Origin: Miscanthus floridulus
Taxonomy: Eukaryota > Streptophyta > Magnoliopsida > Poales > Poaceae
Assembly (NCBI RefSeq): GCF_019320115.1
Contig: NC_089598.1
Coordinates: 82,666,059 to 82,730,058 of the forward strand
Length of the DNA: 64,000 bases
Direction of reading: 5' to 3'
Made by a program: the position numbers and the translations under genes. The notes beneath the pieces are model-generated. The model was not told the DNA's origin, did not search any database, and saw only the letters and a list, made by a program, of their open reading frames with translations. This document shows positions 32,241-45,329 of this stretch, one piece after another. Position 1 is the first letter of the stretch. Each line of letters begins with the position of its first letter.

Positions 32241-33289
32241 ATCTCTTCTCGATTATTACTGAATCTACTTCGACAATACATCGACTATGCCACGAACAGT
32301 AGCTACTTGTTTCACTCATAACTGGAGTTCTACTAATCCAAAAATAGTGATCCTGGACTTTCTGGAAAGCTTATCAAATTCTCTACAACTTTGTTATTAA
32401 CCATTTTTACAGTACACATCAGTTTCAACATGCAACTCATCAAACTCTAGAATCAGTCCGGAAACTATTTAACATGCAATATAAAGTAATAATACTTCTA
32501 CTTCATGTAATCATTCAAAATTTGACAACATAGAATCTACCAATAGTTTAAGCATACCAAATACAGTTAATATAATATAATGGTGAAGCCCAAACTATTT
32601 ATTTAATTACCTTTATTATTTTATTTAGATATCTAGGTTAAATACTAAACATATATCAGACATACTTATTAAATTCTTAAAAATTTACAGTGCCTTACTA
32701 ATGCTATAAAAGGACTACTATAAAAATTTCATGTCATTTTACTAAGTAGAACATTCTATACAAAAATGATAAGGCAGCAAGGCTTGAAATAGCATAAATG
32801 GAAAATCCTATTGGAAAGTGTCAAGCAACAGATTTCCTATTTTTCTTAACATCCATATGGTACTAGGATTACCTCCAACAAATTTCATGAATTTTGGACT
32901 CATAATTAATTTATAAAAATTCATGCAAGGATTGACTATTCATAAAAGAAAAATCTATAACTATAAATCTACCCATGCACTGGTCCTCAAATTTTTACCA
33001 GAGTTCATATATGCTAAGACTAGCTTACCACAAAAATTTCATAATTTTTGGAGCACAGGAACTCTAGATATAAAATAAACAAATTTGAATGCATTCAAAA
33101 GCACATTTGAAATCCCTATTTAAATCTCCAGAAATTTCTACTGTTGAAGCCAAGAACATATTTTTCCTAAATACTACACTTCCTAAGGAACACAACCATA
33201 TTTATTTCACAAATTTAGGAGCTACCAAACTGAAGATATGAAAATCACAAAAGAAATAAAAAACTGGAATCAAATGAGTTAGCCTTCAA

Positions 33290-34040
33290 ACACGGAGTCG
33301 CTGACCGGTGGGACCCGGTGGTCAGGGGACCCCACATGTCATCGACTCGGAGCAGAGCAGCGGCGCTGCTGGGCACTGCGCGGCTGTGGCTCGTCGACGG
33401 CGAGCTTCGCCGACGATGACATCTACGCTACGTGCTCTACGTGACCTAGCGAACCTACTGAGCCACTTGGCCGGACATATTACCGACCCTAGAGCTGACG
33501 GCGGCGACCATGGCGGAGCGGCGGGGCTGGACCACGGCGGTACGCCGGTGTGGGCTACGGTGGTTCAAATTAACGCGTGGACAAGCATCAGTGGATGCTG
33601 GGGGACCTAGCGCGCTAGCTAACGGAGCGGGAGGAGGACTGTGGCGGCGTGGCCACGATGACGGAGTCGGCGGCGGAGCTCCGGTGAGCATTGGCATGGC
33701 GCTGACGCTTACCGAACTCGAATGGCGGGCACGGGAAGAAGCAATGGGGTGCTGGGGAGACGGTGGAGCTATGGCGGTGGTGCAGGAGTGGCTAGGCGTG
33801 AGCTGTGCGCGGCTATGGCGACGGCGGAGCTGCGGGCGCTCGGCGGCTGCTGCTGGTGCTGCGAGACGGTGAAGGAGACCGAGGCGAAGCAAATGGGTGC
33901 TCGGCTGAGTGCGGGCGGGCGCTGGCGTGATGAAGGTGCGCCCAGGCGCGTCGTGGCCTGGCTGGGCAGAGCAGAGGCGACGCGCGGCCGTTTCTCCTCC
34001 ACGCGGCGGCCATGGCCTGACGGCGGTCGGCCACTGAATC
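33290..34040. other. GC-rich island inside the solo LTR
   Basis: High-GC stretch with open frames on both strands, corresponding to 47390-48480 in the other LTR and probably 63150-64000. Frames are not conserved between copies, so I treat it as non-coding. Confidence 0.5.
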
Positions 34041-34910
34041 AGCCGATTCAGTTCGTCAGTCGCGATACACCGTGCCTGACGACAAGTTTTGACACTCCTC
34101 TAACTGCTAATCCGTAGCTCCTAAGCGAAAACGATCTACATGATTTTTGTAGCCCGAAGTACCAGCTACAACTTTTGTTCAAGTACCTCGTTCTAATTCA
34201 CAACAGAGACGGAGTAATATCGCGCTCAACATCGGCTGTCAGTCGGTCAGTCAACCAACCACTTAGAAATTTTTGTAAGTCATGAAATGCTGATTTTCCT
34301 GATTTTTGTGGGACCTATTCAAGCATGTTAGAAGCTAAATCAGTCCATGACCCAAAAATAAAAGTTGTTCCTTATGTCAAACACTCCAACTTTGCTTTAG
34401 TGAACTCCTCCATGCAAGGTCTCTAACACCTAGTTCAACTTTAGTCAAACATATCACTTTGAAATCATGATACATACTCAAACCATGGCTAAATGACCAA
34501 ACTAGCCCTAGCACTAAATACCAAAGTTGTTCCTAATGATATCCTAAGCATGTTCAAGCAATTTGCAAGGTCATTCAATCATTTTATGCAGTGGTCACTC
34601 ATAGAGCTATCCAGGTCAACACATGTAATATTACTTAAGTGCTTGATCATGAAAGGTGACCTTCATGAACAAGGTTCCTTGTGTTAACCTAAGTGTAGCT
34701 AAGGTGTTTTAGTGACTAGCATTACCCACTTGCATTCATTTGCACATGATCATATGCATATGTTCCAAGAAACACGAGATAACAAGCAATGTTTCATATG
34801 TTTCGATCAAATGTTTCAATTGTAAATGATGATTTATGAATGCTTGATGCTCATGCTCATGTTATGCAAGTCAAGTTATGCAAGGCTAACACCCGAGGTG
34901 TTACAGCCCT

Positions 34911-35331
34911 CACCTCCTTTTTATGGCGCTGTGCGACGGGGGACCACCAACCATAGATAGGGTTCGGCGCCCCCGATCAGGGCACGGATCAAGAGCCCAA
35001 TTAGCCATTGGACTAAGTTGGTAGAGATCAACCTAACAAGATCATCATCAACAGGAGGAGGCAGCCGTACCTCTGCGCGCAAGATGCATCTACTTGAGCC
35101 CTGTGCTTCGTTCGTGAACACCTGCGTCGGTCTGTGTCCACTGCCCGCTCCACCGAGCTCCATCGTGTCAAGCCTACGGGAGGGATGCACGGAAGCCGCG
35201 GCCAGCCAGAAGAGTGGGAACAGGAGGGCGGCCGCGCTCGGACACGGTGGAGATGCCGATCACAGCGCTGCAGAACGGAAGCGTCCGAGTGTTGGAAACT
35301 TTCTAGAGAACGAAAGCGCTCGAGTGTTGGA
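34911..35331. other. Sequence between solo LTR and CACTA4
   Basis: It continues the segment left of the solo LTR. Contains 'tttttatggcgctgtgcgac' and 'agggttcggcgcccccgatc' on the plus strand. No gene recognised; possibly a retroelement leader. Confidence 0.35.
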
Positions 35332-35719
35332 CACTACTACAGAATATTTATCCGTGTCGGGCGTTTTGGGTTTCCCGCGGCGGGCAAACCGGTCCGCCGC
35401 CGCCCAAAGGCCACGGTAAATCATGGCTTCCCGCGGCGGACAGCTTTGCCCGCCGCGGTTAATCAATTTACCGCGGCGGCCACATAAGAACGCCCACCGC
35501 GGCAAATCGTTTAGGAAAAACAAAAAAAAGAAAAAAAGCCCACACGGGCTTGGATCCGGGCCGCACTGAACCTAGATCCCGCCGTCGCCGTCGATCCACC
35601 GCCGTCGATTGGATCCGCCGCAGCTCCAACCCGCCGCACCGCCGGAGGGAGAGGAAGGGCCGGGGTGGGCGCCACGCCCACCGGATCTGCGCCGCCGTCA
35701 ATTGGGTGGGAGGGAGACG

Positions 35720-35830
35720 ACGCCCCTCCGTGGATCCGTGCCGTCGTGGCGGGTTGGGGCCACCCCTCCGTGGATCCGTGCCGTCGCGGCGGGTTGGCGC
35801 CGCCCCGCCGTGGATCCGTGCCGGACGGGC
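35720..35830. repeat. Imperfect repeat of about 45 bp in CACTA4
   Basis: Three units around ccgtggatccgtgccgtcg followed by gcgggttgg. Confidence 0.7.
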
Positions 35831-36000
35831 CACGCCACTGCTCGCCACCATGCGCGGAGGAGCACCCATCGCCGCTGCTCGCCACCGTCGTCGGGGATCT
35901 GCAAGGGTGCGAGTGTGAGAGGGACAAGATCCACCATTGATCTGAGAGAGAAGAAAGAGGGCTCCACACCTTGCGCCGGATCCGCCGGGGCCTCCACGCT

Positions 36001-36142
36001 GGCCGGAGGAGGGAGAGGAAGGGGTGCCGTCGGGGCCTCCACCGCCGGCCGAAGGAGGGAGAGGAAGGGGCGCCGTCGGGGCCTCCACCGCCGGCCGAAG
36101 GAGGGAGAGGAAGGGGCGCCGTCGGGGCCTCCACCGCCGCCG
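36001..36142. repeat. 46-bp tandem repeat in CACTA4, three units
   Basis: ggagggagaggaaggggcgc followed by cgtcggggcctccaccgccg and a 6-bp spacer, repeated three times. 46 is not divisible by 3, so each unit shifts frame and creates long overlapping ORFs on both strands. Confidence 0.85.
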
Positions 36143-36552
36143 TCGGGGCGGCCTGACCTGGAGCGCGTGGGGAGGACGAGAGTGGGGCGGCCTGACCTGG
36201 ACCTAAGTATACCTATATATACGTGTAGACGAATATCGGGCCAGCTTGGGCCTGATGGGCCTAGGCCTTTTCCGTGGCGGGCTTTTAACGTTGTCCACCA
36301 CGGTAAATTAATTTACCATGGCGGACACCTTACGATGTCCGCCACGGTAAATATGGTATTTACCGTGGCGGGCATCTTAATATGTCTGCCACGGTAAATC
36401 GATTTACCGTGGCGGGCAAAAGTGTTCGCTGCGGTAAATAAAAAATGTCCGCCGCAGTAAATCGTGGGATTTACCGCAGCGGGTAAAAATAGGTGCCCGC
36501 CACGGAGTGCAAAAGTGCAACGCTGCGCATGTTCGTTTGTGTAGTAGTGGGA

Positions 36553-37150
36553 GAGGATACAACTGTTGGGCCGTTGTACTGGTGTCACGGCCTGTGAACG
36601 GGAGTGCCCGCACGATCTGATGCACTCAGCACAGCATTTTTATTTTTTCGGTTGTTTGGCCACCACCATATATAATTTTTGGCTCCGCCGCTGCATGACG
36701 CGATTCGCAGAGGCCGGCGAGCCATGGCAAGAGTGCAGCTGCGCGGAGGTAGGTGAGGCCCCGCTTTGCGCGGAGGCCGATGAGTGTGGCAACGCAGAGG
36801 CGGTCCTCGCAGAGGCAAGTTAGCGTGTGGTGCTGCGGAGGCTGGCAAGCCGCAACAGGAGTGCAACGACACGAAGGCGGTCCTCGTAAAGGTGAGCGCG
36901 CTTGCATGTGGCGGTGGAGAGGCCAACGAGCTGTGGCAGGAGCGCAGCTGCGAGCACGCAAGGAGTGATAGAAACAACGTCGCCCCTTCCAACTAGGTAT
37001 CCGATGGTTTCTTCTGCTTCGTTAGATGTGAAGACTCGATTTCTATTTAAAAACGGTTTCTACGTTTTTTTTATGTCTGCTCATTAAATCGCTTGTCACA
37101 TCAGCAAAATGGTTATATGATAGGGTAATTAATGCACATAGAAACTACGA
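36553..37150. other. No gene recognised
   Basis: From 36690 to 36970 there are diverged repeats of 'gcagaggc..gcggaggc..ggcaagag' type in all frames. No supported gene. Confidence 0.4.
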
Positions 37151-37707
37151 GGGTGTGTTTATTTGCCTCGACCGGGCTGGTCCGTGCAGAGGAATAGAGT
37201 CAGAGCATTCCTAGGCGGCAACGTATCAAGTATAAACCAACCAACTTGTATAAATTTAGAAACTATCGATCAGAACCACTAGATGTTGATCTAATGGATG
37301 GAGTGAGAGGTGGGATTTTTTTGCGCTTAAGCCCCCCACCCGTCAGTCTTTTTTTTTTGCGCTGAAGCCCCCTCACCCCATCCATTGGATCAGCATCTAG
37401 TGGTCCTGATTGATAGTTTCCAAGTTTATATAGATTGGTTAGTTTGCACATGATGTGTCAGACTTGTGTAATGTCTCTTATTTGGTGGACTTATTTTTGT
37501 TGGGTCTAGCTTTCTGCAGATGTTGTTTGTTTGTCGGGATCTATTGTGGGTCCAACACCTCAGCCACCCATGTCCGCCACTCACGTTTGTGCAATTATCA
37601 CCGAGACGAGGATTGGAGCGAGCCACCCCACGGCCAAGCTCTACGGTGCTTTAAGTACCGTGCGATCTAGACCCGTGTGCGGCGCGTCGAGGCAAATAAA
37701 CACGCCC
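37151..37707. mobile_element. TIR element with GTGTTTATTTGCCTCGAC ends
   Basis: gggtgtgtttatttgcctcg at 37151 and its inverted near copy ending cacgccc at 37707 enclose 557 bp. A related fragment (gtctaggcaaacaaacacga) follows at 37740-37760. No coding capacity. TSD unclear. Confidence 0.65.
37235..37445. repeat. Long imperfect hairpin (arms about 73 bp)
   Basis: The left arm (37235-37307, aaccaaccaacttgtataaa...) is complementary to the right arm (37372-37445, ...gtttatatagattggttagt) at roughly 85 per cent by eye. The 64-bp loop holds two copies of tttttttgcgct.aagcccc. It lies inside the TIR element, so it may be a second nested foldback MITE. Confidence 0.8.
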
Positions 37708-37964
37708 GATTTCAACAGCTTAGTCAGGTGGTGACCCACGTCTAGGCAAACAAACACGATCTGATAGTTTCTGCATGTGACTATGTGAGTACCCTTATGA
37801 ATCGCTTCATGTAAATGTTGGTGTCGTTGTACAGTATAATTCTAAAAAAAATGTAAATGCTGGCAATGTTTCACAAATCACGAGGCTTGGTTGATCATCA
37901 TCAGTAGTTAAGTACGCTTGAAGTGTATCGCGTATTCCGCGTGCTTCTTCGGTTATCCTTATCC
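37708..37964. other. Downstream region of peroxidase
   Basis: 3' flank of the peroxidase on the minus strand; no clear AATAAA signal seen. Confidence 0.4.
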
Positions 37965-39158
<1,194 letters not shown>

Positions 39159-39261
39159 GTCTGATATGTTTGTAGTATGTAGCTAAGCTCTATAGAGAAG
39201 AAGACAGGGCAGTCACAATTGCTCGATAGATGTGATGACGAGCTGCATTGGACGGTCTGCA

Positions 39262-39269
39262 ATTTATAG
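39262..39269 (-). promoter_or_regulatory. TATA box of the peroxidase gene
   Basis: Minus strand CTATAAAT, about 105 bp upstream of the ATG at 39158, which leaves a 5' UTR of roughly 70-80 nt. Confidence 0.55.
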
Positions 39270-41950
39270 TGCGAGACGCATGAGAGGAAGTTTCGTCACG
39301 GAATGTCTGAATAGTTGGAAGCGCGTGCGTCTCGCTAATATCACCCACTTAAACTAATGAAATAAAAATTCCACAAATATGTAACGACTGAGAACCAACT
39401 GGGGTCAGCACCGATTTCTTGTCTGATGGGTACTCCTTAACGGAAAGCAACAGTAGTTTAATAAGGTCTTAAACAGAATGGAGAGAGAATTTGTTATATG
39501 TGATGTTTGTTGGCATCTTTGATTCGCTCCATAGCTTTTGCAGTGCAATAAAATAGAGAACTAAGGATAAGGCAGTGAAATAAATAGAGAATTAAGGATA
39601 AGGCGAGGACGCTCATCATCATCATCCGTGGGTGTGATGGAATTAACAAGCATGTGTAAGAACTATGTGACTTTTTTGTGTGTATACAGTATACATACTC
39701 TCCATACACATGCTTGTAATTTGCAAATTGTCATTGACAACTCAGGAACACACATTACCATCTATCGAGAATCGAGATATAGTTGTGTGTTCCTTTCCCT
39801 CTTTCGAAACTCAACGATAGGTGCCGATTCATGATTTTGATATGTTTGTGTTTGCTTATCAATAATCTTGGAAAGCTTTTGAAGCTGTTTGACAGCAAAT
39901 CGCATAGCTGTAATGAATGAAGACCTAGTTCTGATTATAGCATATGTAATGCTAAATGATCAAGCGGCAATAATTCGATCAGCTGGCCAAGCGATGGTTT
40001 TAACCTAAAATGTCCCCATATATGCAACAGCAGCATTTGTTTCTGTTAAACTTGATTTCAAAGATGCCCATCGCTTCGAAAAGCTTATAATAAGGCTGTC
40101 ACATATCCGTATGGAGAGACAGTGGGTGCCAATGAACTAGCTTAACAAACTATTTGTTTAGTTCCATGTATTACGTGATGGTGATGATATAGGAGCAATT
40201 GACTCGTGTTTGCTCATGTATCATCTTTGTAGCAATCAATCACCGAGGCGATGATGCCTGATGAGATGATTGATGATATGTATGTCCATTGGGTGGCATT
40301 CCATCTTAGGTTGGATCATGTGATGCCAATAATTCCTGGGATTCAACCATCATCTGTACTCTACTTAATATAAATTATAGGGGAGCTAGCTGGAAAGACC
40401 ACTTATGCAGGTGGTGGAAGCGTGAGGGTTTTGGACATTCAAATCGTGTTGCCCCAGAGGTTACAACTGCTGCCAACACCTTGTTTGTGATCATCTCGGT
40501 CGATTATTAGTATGTTGCTAACAAACAGCCACACTAAATAGAAGACCGTGGTGGTGGGCCGGTAGTGGGGAACTGTACCAGTTGCGATAGGGGAAGTGCA
40601 GATAGAGGACCAGGAGTATAAATAACTAGGAGAGTTTTCCACGCGTTGCTGTGGGATTTTAAAAAAACTTTATCATTGAAAGAAGCAAAATATTTTAGAT
40701 GAAGGATTATGGAGAGCACGTAGAGAATTTGGAGTTTGCTGGGAGCATGATATGGTGCATTATTTTTCAAATGAAGGAAGCTCGTCATGGGGTTAACGAC
40801 AACTTGGAAACTACACAATAGAAACCGATACTCCCATAAACAAAATGGACAAATATCGCTTAAGCAGGAATTTCTAAACAATATTTTAGAGAAATTGGCT
40901 TGGGGAGTTGACTCGCAACCTTCCCACACTCTTGCTCCCCTTGTCTGACTCTTCTAGTCTCCCTCTATTGGTGTGATCTCCAATAAATATATTACTAACT
41001 TAAAATAAGATAGGTTTTAATTATTTTAACTATATAAGAAAATTGTTATTATTTTGTTCTCTATAGATAGTACAAACACAAATCTTTGAAATCTTGAGCT
41101 GCATAAACTACATCAACGTGAAGATAGCCGATCATAATGGTAAAGAAAAGATATATTGTTTCTTCAGGAAAAAAAAAAGACAACCTGTAGAAATGGTTCC
41201 GGGAAGGATCCAACTGCATGATGAGAAAAATATAAGACCATAAGTTAGAAAATGACAAACTTAACTGATGGGGAGATATGGACCTTCTGCCTTTGCGATG
41301 GCAGCTAATTCATGTTCATTGTTTGAACCAATAAAAAACATTAATAAGAACAGCTAATTGAGAAACACCAGATCAATTGGGGGTGTATCTTTTTTTTCTT
41401 TTGAAGCAATCTGGAGGGGGTATTCTAAACGACATATGCATGTAATAAAATCTGAATAATCAGTCATGTCTTAAAAAATTTAAATAGCGCTAACGGTGTT
41501 TGATATCATTGACTAACCTTATTGACTTAAAAGAGAGAAGTAGGAAATCCCATGTGTACCGGCAGCAGATGGCTTATGCATAGACAAGTGGATAATACAC
41601 CATAAGTTGATTTGTTGAGAGAGAGAGAGAGAGAGAGAGATGAATCACTGATGTCTATCAAGGCTTTGCGATTGGGCAAGGGGAGGTGATCATCATTTCC
41701 TTGTTGTTGCAGTGCTTCATAAATAATTGGGTGGAATGACTGGAGAGAGGGGAAGGGACATGATGGTTCGTGCTTCACATGACTCACCACCGGCTGGATA
41801 TCAAACATTACACATGGACGGATAGATATGTTTGGAAACTCGTGATCCAATGGCAAAAATTAAAAGTGATCACGTGGTTTAACGTGGTTGTAGAGAAATC
41901 AGATGAGTCAATGACTGTGAGTGGGTTCCATCTATATAGGTTATATAGAT
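39270..41950. other. AT-rich upstream region without recognised genes
   Basis: Promoter and intergenic sequence of the peroxidase; contains a GA microsatellite at about 41617-41640. No TE ends or frames that I can support. Confidence 0.5.
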
Positions 41951-42960
41951 TAAGGAGAGTGTGGAGGAACATGTGCCAAATAAGAATTCAAGGTGTACAG
42001 AGAAAATCAAGAAGGGACACATTATAGAAAACTTAAAATTACATCAATTATGGATTGCTAAATGTTTCTTATCTGGATTCTAAATTCTTGAAAGTTGTGC
42101 ATACCAACAGATAAGGATTGTCAAAAGTTTCACACCACAAATGTTTTGAAGTGTGGAAGCTTGGAGGAAATGACTCCCATTTGTTTGCCCCATATAAAGT
42201 TTGCGCGTATATGAAGGTCTATATGTACACGCTACTTCATATAAAGACCTAATGAGCAAAAATCGAGCCAGGTCTGCAAAAAGGCTGACTATTTTCGGGC
42301 TTAAAATTTGTGCCCAGGCCCACCTATGGGTAGGTTCGGGCCTCACATTTTTGGCTGGGATTGGGCCTAGGCGGGCTGCCGTGAGGTTTTAGAGACAAAT
42401 TTAAAAATAATAATACATTGAGTCAGGCTCACGTCGAGAAATTTTTTTCTAGGCTGCCCAGACGCTATCCAATAAGGATAGCAGGCCAAGCCAAGCCCAA
42501 CGAGCTCAAATAATCAAGCCAGTTTTGCTCAGGTCTAGTGATATACTACAAAGACAGAAAGATACATTTTAATTTGGCTCTGTATTATAAAAATCCTTTT
42601 TTCTAGTCTATATACATAATCACTAACACATCCCTTGGAAACGATCCTTAGAAAAGACCCCAAAGAATGATAGAATGTAAACCAAGGACACTACCGCCTT
42701 GCATTGGGCAGGTCAATCCTTGTAAAAGAAAGATGTGGTAGGACTTTTGATAGTTTAGGGAAAAAAATACATCATACATGGCATCATACTAATGAAACTT
42801 TGAAACATTTTACTTTAACTATAGTGCATTTGTACAACTTGTGTGCCACACATTTGTATGACTTTTGATATTTATTAAAAGCAATGCTATTTTTATGACA
42901 TAGTGATCTACATACAAAGCTTATCATCATTGTGCTCCTAAACTTGCCATCTAGGCCTAG
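41951..42960. repeat. Direct repeat copy 1 (with MITE insertion)
   Basis: Collinear with 45330-45998 at roughly 80-85 per cent by eye, sharing agagtgtgg...aacatgtg through gatgtggtaggacttttgat to atcatcattgtgct. Spacing and orientation would fit degenerate LTRs or a segmental duplication; no TG...CA ends were found. Confidence 0.7.
42244..42540. mobile_element. MITE of about 297 bp, TSD ATATA
   Basis: Absent from the paired repeat copy at 45630. Ends AGACCTAATGAGCAAAA and TTTTGCTCAGGTCT are inverted, and ATATA lies on both sides (42239-42243 and 42541-42545). The interior is rich in GGGCC/GGCCC motifs. The empty site in the sister copy supports the boundaries. Confidence 0.75.
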
Positions 42961-45329
42961 GCGGAGGCAAAGTTCTTAGTACTAGTGTGGTTGTGCCGAC
43001 TACTGACTCATGAATGTGGGGGTCGTACCACTTGGTAATACTTGTTTGCGTACTGAGAGAAAAAAATGAAGAAGGGGGAACCTTCTTACAACAAACTTAT
43101 AAAGTATAGTAATAATTATGGATAAGTGGTAAGCATTACAAATTATTATGTGAATTATGGATTATTGAAAATTATGTATACCATATACTAAATGATGGCC
43201 CGAATGCTTTTGCACATTACATTCAAAAAAGACAGTTCTATGTGAATGTTCAACATATTACACTCAAAGAACATTTTACACAAATGTTTCCTTGTTTATA
43301 AACGAAAATGTATACACATCTTCGAGCATGTACATTTGTTGTCTAAACCATTTAGATTCCTCTCCTTGTATCTTTCTTGCTTGCGATTGTCTCACTCGAT
43401 TCCTCAGTCATAATTAATTTATTAGTGTGTTCAACAAATGGCCACACTTATGGTGGTAGCAAGTGTGGAAAGATGAAGGAACTATATGCTTGAAACCATA
43501 CTATTATAGAGGAAGTTGTTGTAAGAGAAGTTGTAGATGAAAAATAAGGAATATCAATGTTTCAGACATTACCTTTATTAGGAATATGTTATATGTGAAT
43601 GTTTCGCATAATAGACAATGGGTTCAAAAAAAATTTCTCAAATGTTTCAGACACATTTATTTTTACTTCTTGGAAATTTTCATTCATCCTTGCTTACGGC
43701 TGCAAATGGTTGGGTGCATTACTGCTCAAATTGTTTGGATTTCTCTACTTTTCTCTTTCTTGCTTATGATCCTCTCACTCAACTCCTCAACTACCCTTAT
43801 TTATTAGAATGTTTAAGGAACAGCCACACCTATGTTGGTGGCAGTGCGTGAGATGGGATAATCATGTGTTTTATACCATATTGTCATAGAAGAAGCTTGC
43901 TTTAAGAGTTGCCAATTGCTGATGATAGAATGTTTCACAAATTATATGAAAAAATGTTTATGTGAATGTTTCATAAATTAGATTCTACATGTTTTTATGT
44001 CATTAGAGAAATTAACTTCCAAGAAGTAGACCAAGGTAATAAGAAAAGGTCTAGGCATATCTCCTTAAAACATAAAATGCAAGAAAAAACTAGAATTACC
44101 ATTGGTGATACCGGTGTTTGCATCTTCTTCTCTAACAGAGTCCATGTTTATGATATCATTAGAATCAATAGAGTCCAACTCTATGATATCATTAGAATGG
44201 AATCTTGCGATCCTTGGGCACTAATTTTGATTTGGAATGGAATCTTGTTTGACTTGCCAATCCCTTCTTCTCGGTGAGCGTTATATCTTTGAGAATGGAC
44301 AATCCTTAAAACTTTCGCTTTTTGGGTGGGCTTTAATCACCTACCTTAACATGAGTTGAAGGCAGAGCATGTTGCTTTATCGCTTCGAATTGCTTGTTGT
44401 TCGTTTCTTTATTTCCACCTTGACTACCATCCACGGTTGTTTGCACCTTGCCTGTGGTCATATCACTTAATTTCTCTGACATACTTACATCTTTGGAAAT
44501 GGACAATCCTTCAAACATTCACTTCTCAGGTGGGACTAATATCCTACCTCAACATGAGTTAAAGGCTGGGCATTTTGCTACTCTATCGCTTTGGCTTTCT
44601 CATCGTTTCTTTCTTCATTACCAACCTGACTACCAACCTTAGTTGCTTGCCCCTCGCCTAGATCACTTATTTTCTCTAACATACTTCTCTGTGACAAATA
44701 GCACTGGTGGTAGATTTGAATGAGGTGATAGGGGGTATTGGTTCAAAGAAGCATGACAATTCTGGAAATGTAGGAAATTTAGAAGAACCAAAGAACAATT
44801 ATGATTGTCAGTGGCTTTGTGACCGTTGGTGGCTTTTGTGATCGTTGAGAACACTTTTTTGAAATAGAAACTAATAAAACTTATAGATAGGTGATGAACT
44901 GTACCAAATATTTTGTTGCGTGAAATTTAATTGCTAAAGAGTATCGCTACAAAATAAATAGAAGGTGGATTTGAACTGCTGGAATCAAAATCATGAACAC
45001 ACAATGGTGATTGTGAAATATTTGACTTGGTTTCAAAAACTCAAAGTAAAATACCATCCTCATTCCACCCTTCTAGAGACAAAATTACGGGCTTTGGCTC
45101 TCTTATTGCTAACAATTATATATAGTTGCGCATTTAATTCTATTCAACGCGCTAGCAACGTAGCCTTTCCCTCAATTTTATTCTGGCAAGCTGTGCAGAA
45201 GTAAATTTGTATTGAGAGCACTAATGGCAGCAAAAAACAATTGATTTTGCATAAAACGATTGGTTTTACTCAATTGTGTCTCAGCAGTAGTAATCTTAAT
45301 TATTGACACCGTAAAATGACCTAAATGAA
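42961..45329. other. Non-coding AT-rich region with old local duplications
   Basis: Diverged duplicates at about 43320-43560 and 43680-43930 (cttgcttatgatcctctcac-like and gccacacctatgttggtggc-like), and 204-bp tandem units at about 44285-44488 and 44489-44690. Short ORFs are broken and not shared between duplicates. No gene recognised. Confidence 0.55.
44285..44690. repeat. 204-bp tandem duplication, diverged
   Basis: atctttgagaatggacaatc (44285) and atctttggaaatggacaatc (44489) start two units that both end in cacttattttctct-like sequence. Confidence 0.75.

Larger units (their letters stand above)
30511..34905 (-). mobile_element. Solo LTR of a Del/Tekay-type retrotransposon (4395 bp)
   Basis: On the minus strand it starts TGTAACACCTCGGGTGTTA (34905) and ends ...GGTTCTGCGACA (30511). 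It is flanked on both sides by GCCCT (30506-30510 and 34906-34910), a perfect 5-bp target duplication, so this is one LTR with no internal region. It is collinear, in opposite orientation, with the LTR at 46672-51507, which is attached to gag-pol. Very long LTRs beginning TGTAACACC are typical of this lineage. Confidence 0.88.
35332..36549. mobile_element. Complete small CACTA element (CACTA4, 1218 bp)
   Basis: The left end CACTACTACAGAATATTTAT (35332) and right end GTTTGTGTAGTAGTG (36549) are inverted repeats, flanked by GGA on both sides (35329-35331 and 36550-36552), the expected 3-bp duplication. Subterminal CCGCGGCGGGC / GTGGCGGGC...ACGGTAAAT motifs occur at 35370-35510 and 36270-36510. 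There is no transposase; it must depend on one supplied in trans. The interior is GC-rich with tandem repeats. Confidence 0.88.

Noticed and set aside
33290..34120. ORFs of 100-145 codons in the GC-rich part of the solo LTR
   Set aside because: Not conserved in frame in the equivalent region of the other LTR (47390-48480).
35468..36397. Several overlapping 120-260 codon ORFs, both strands
   Set aside because: GC-rich tandem repeats inside a non-autonomous CACTA; frames shift between units and no domain is recognisable.
36640..36996. Ala/Glu/Arg/Cys-rich ORFs in all frames
   Set aside because: Diverged GC-rich short repeats; no consistent frame or homology.
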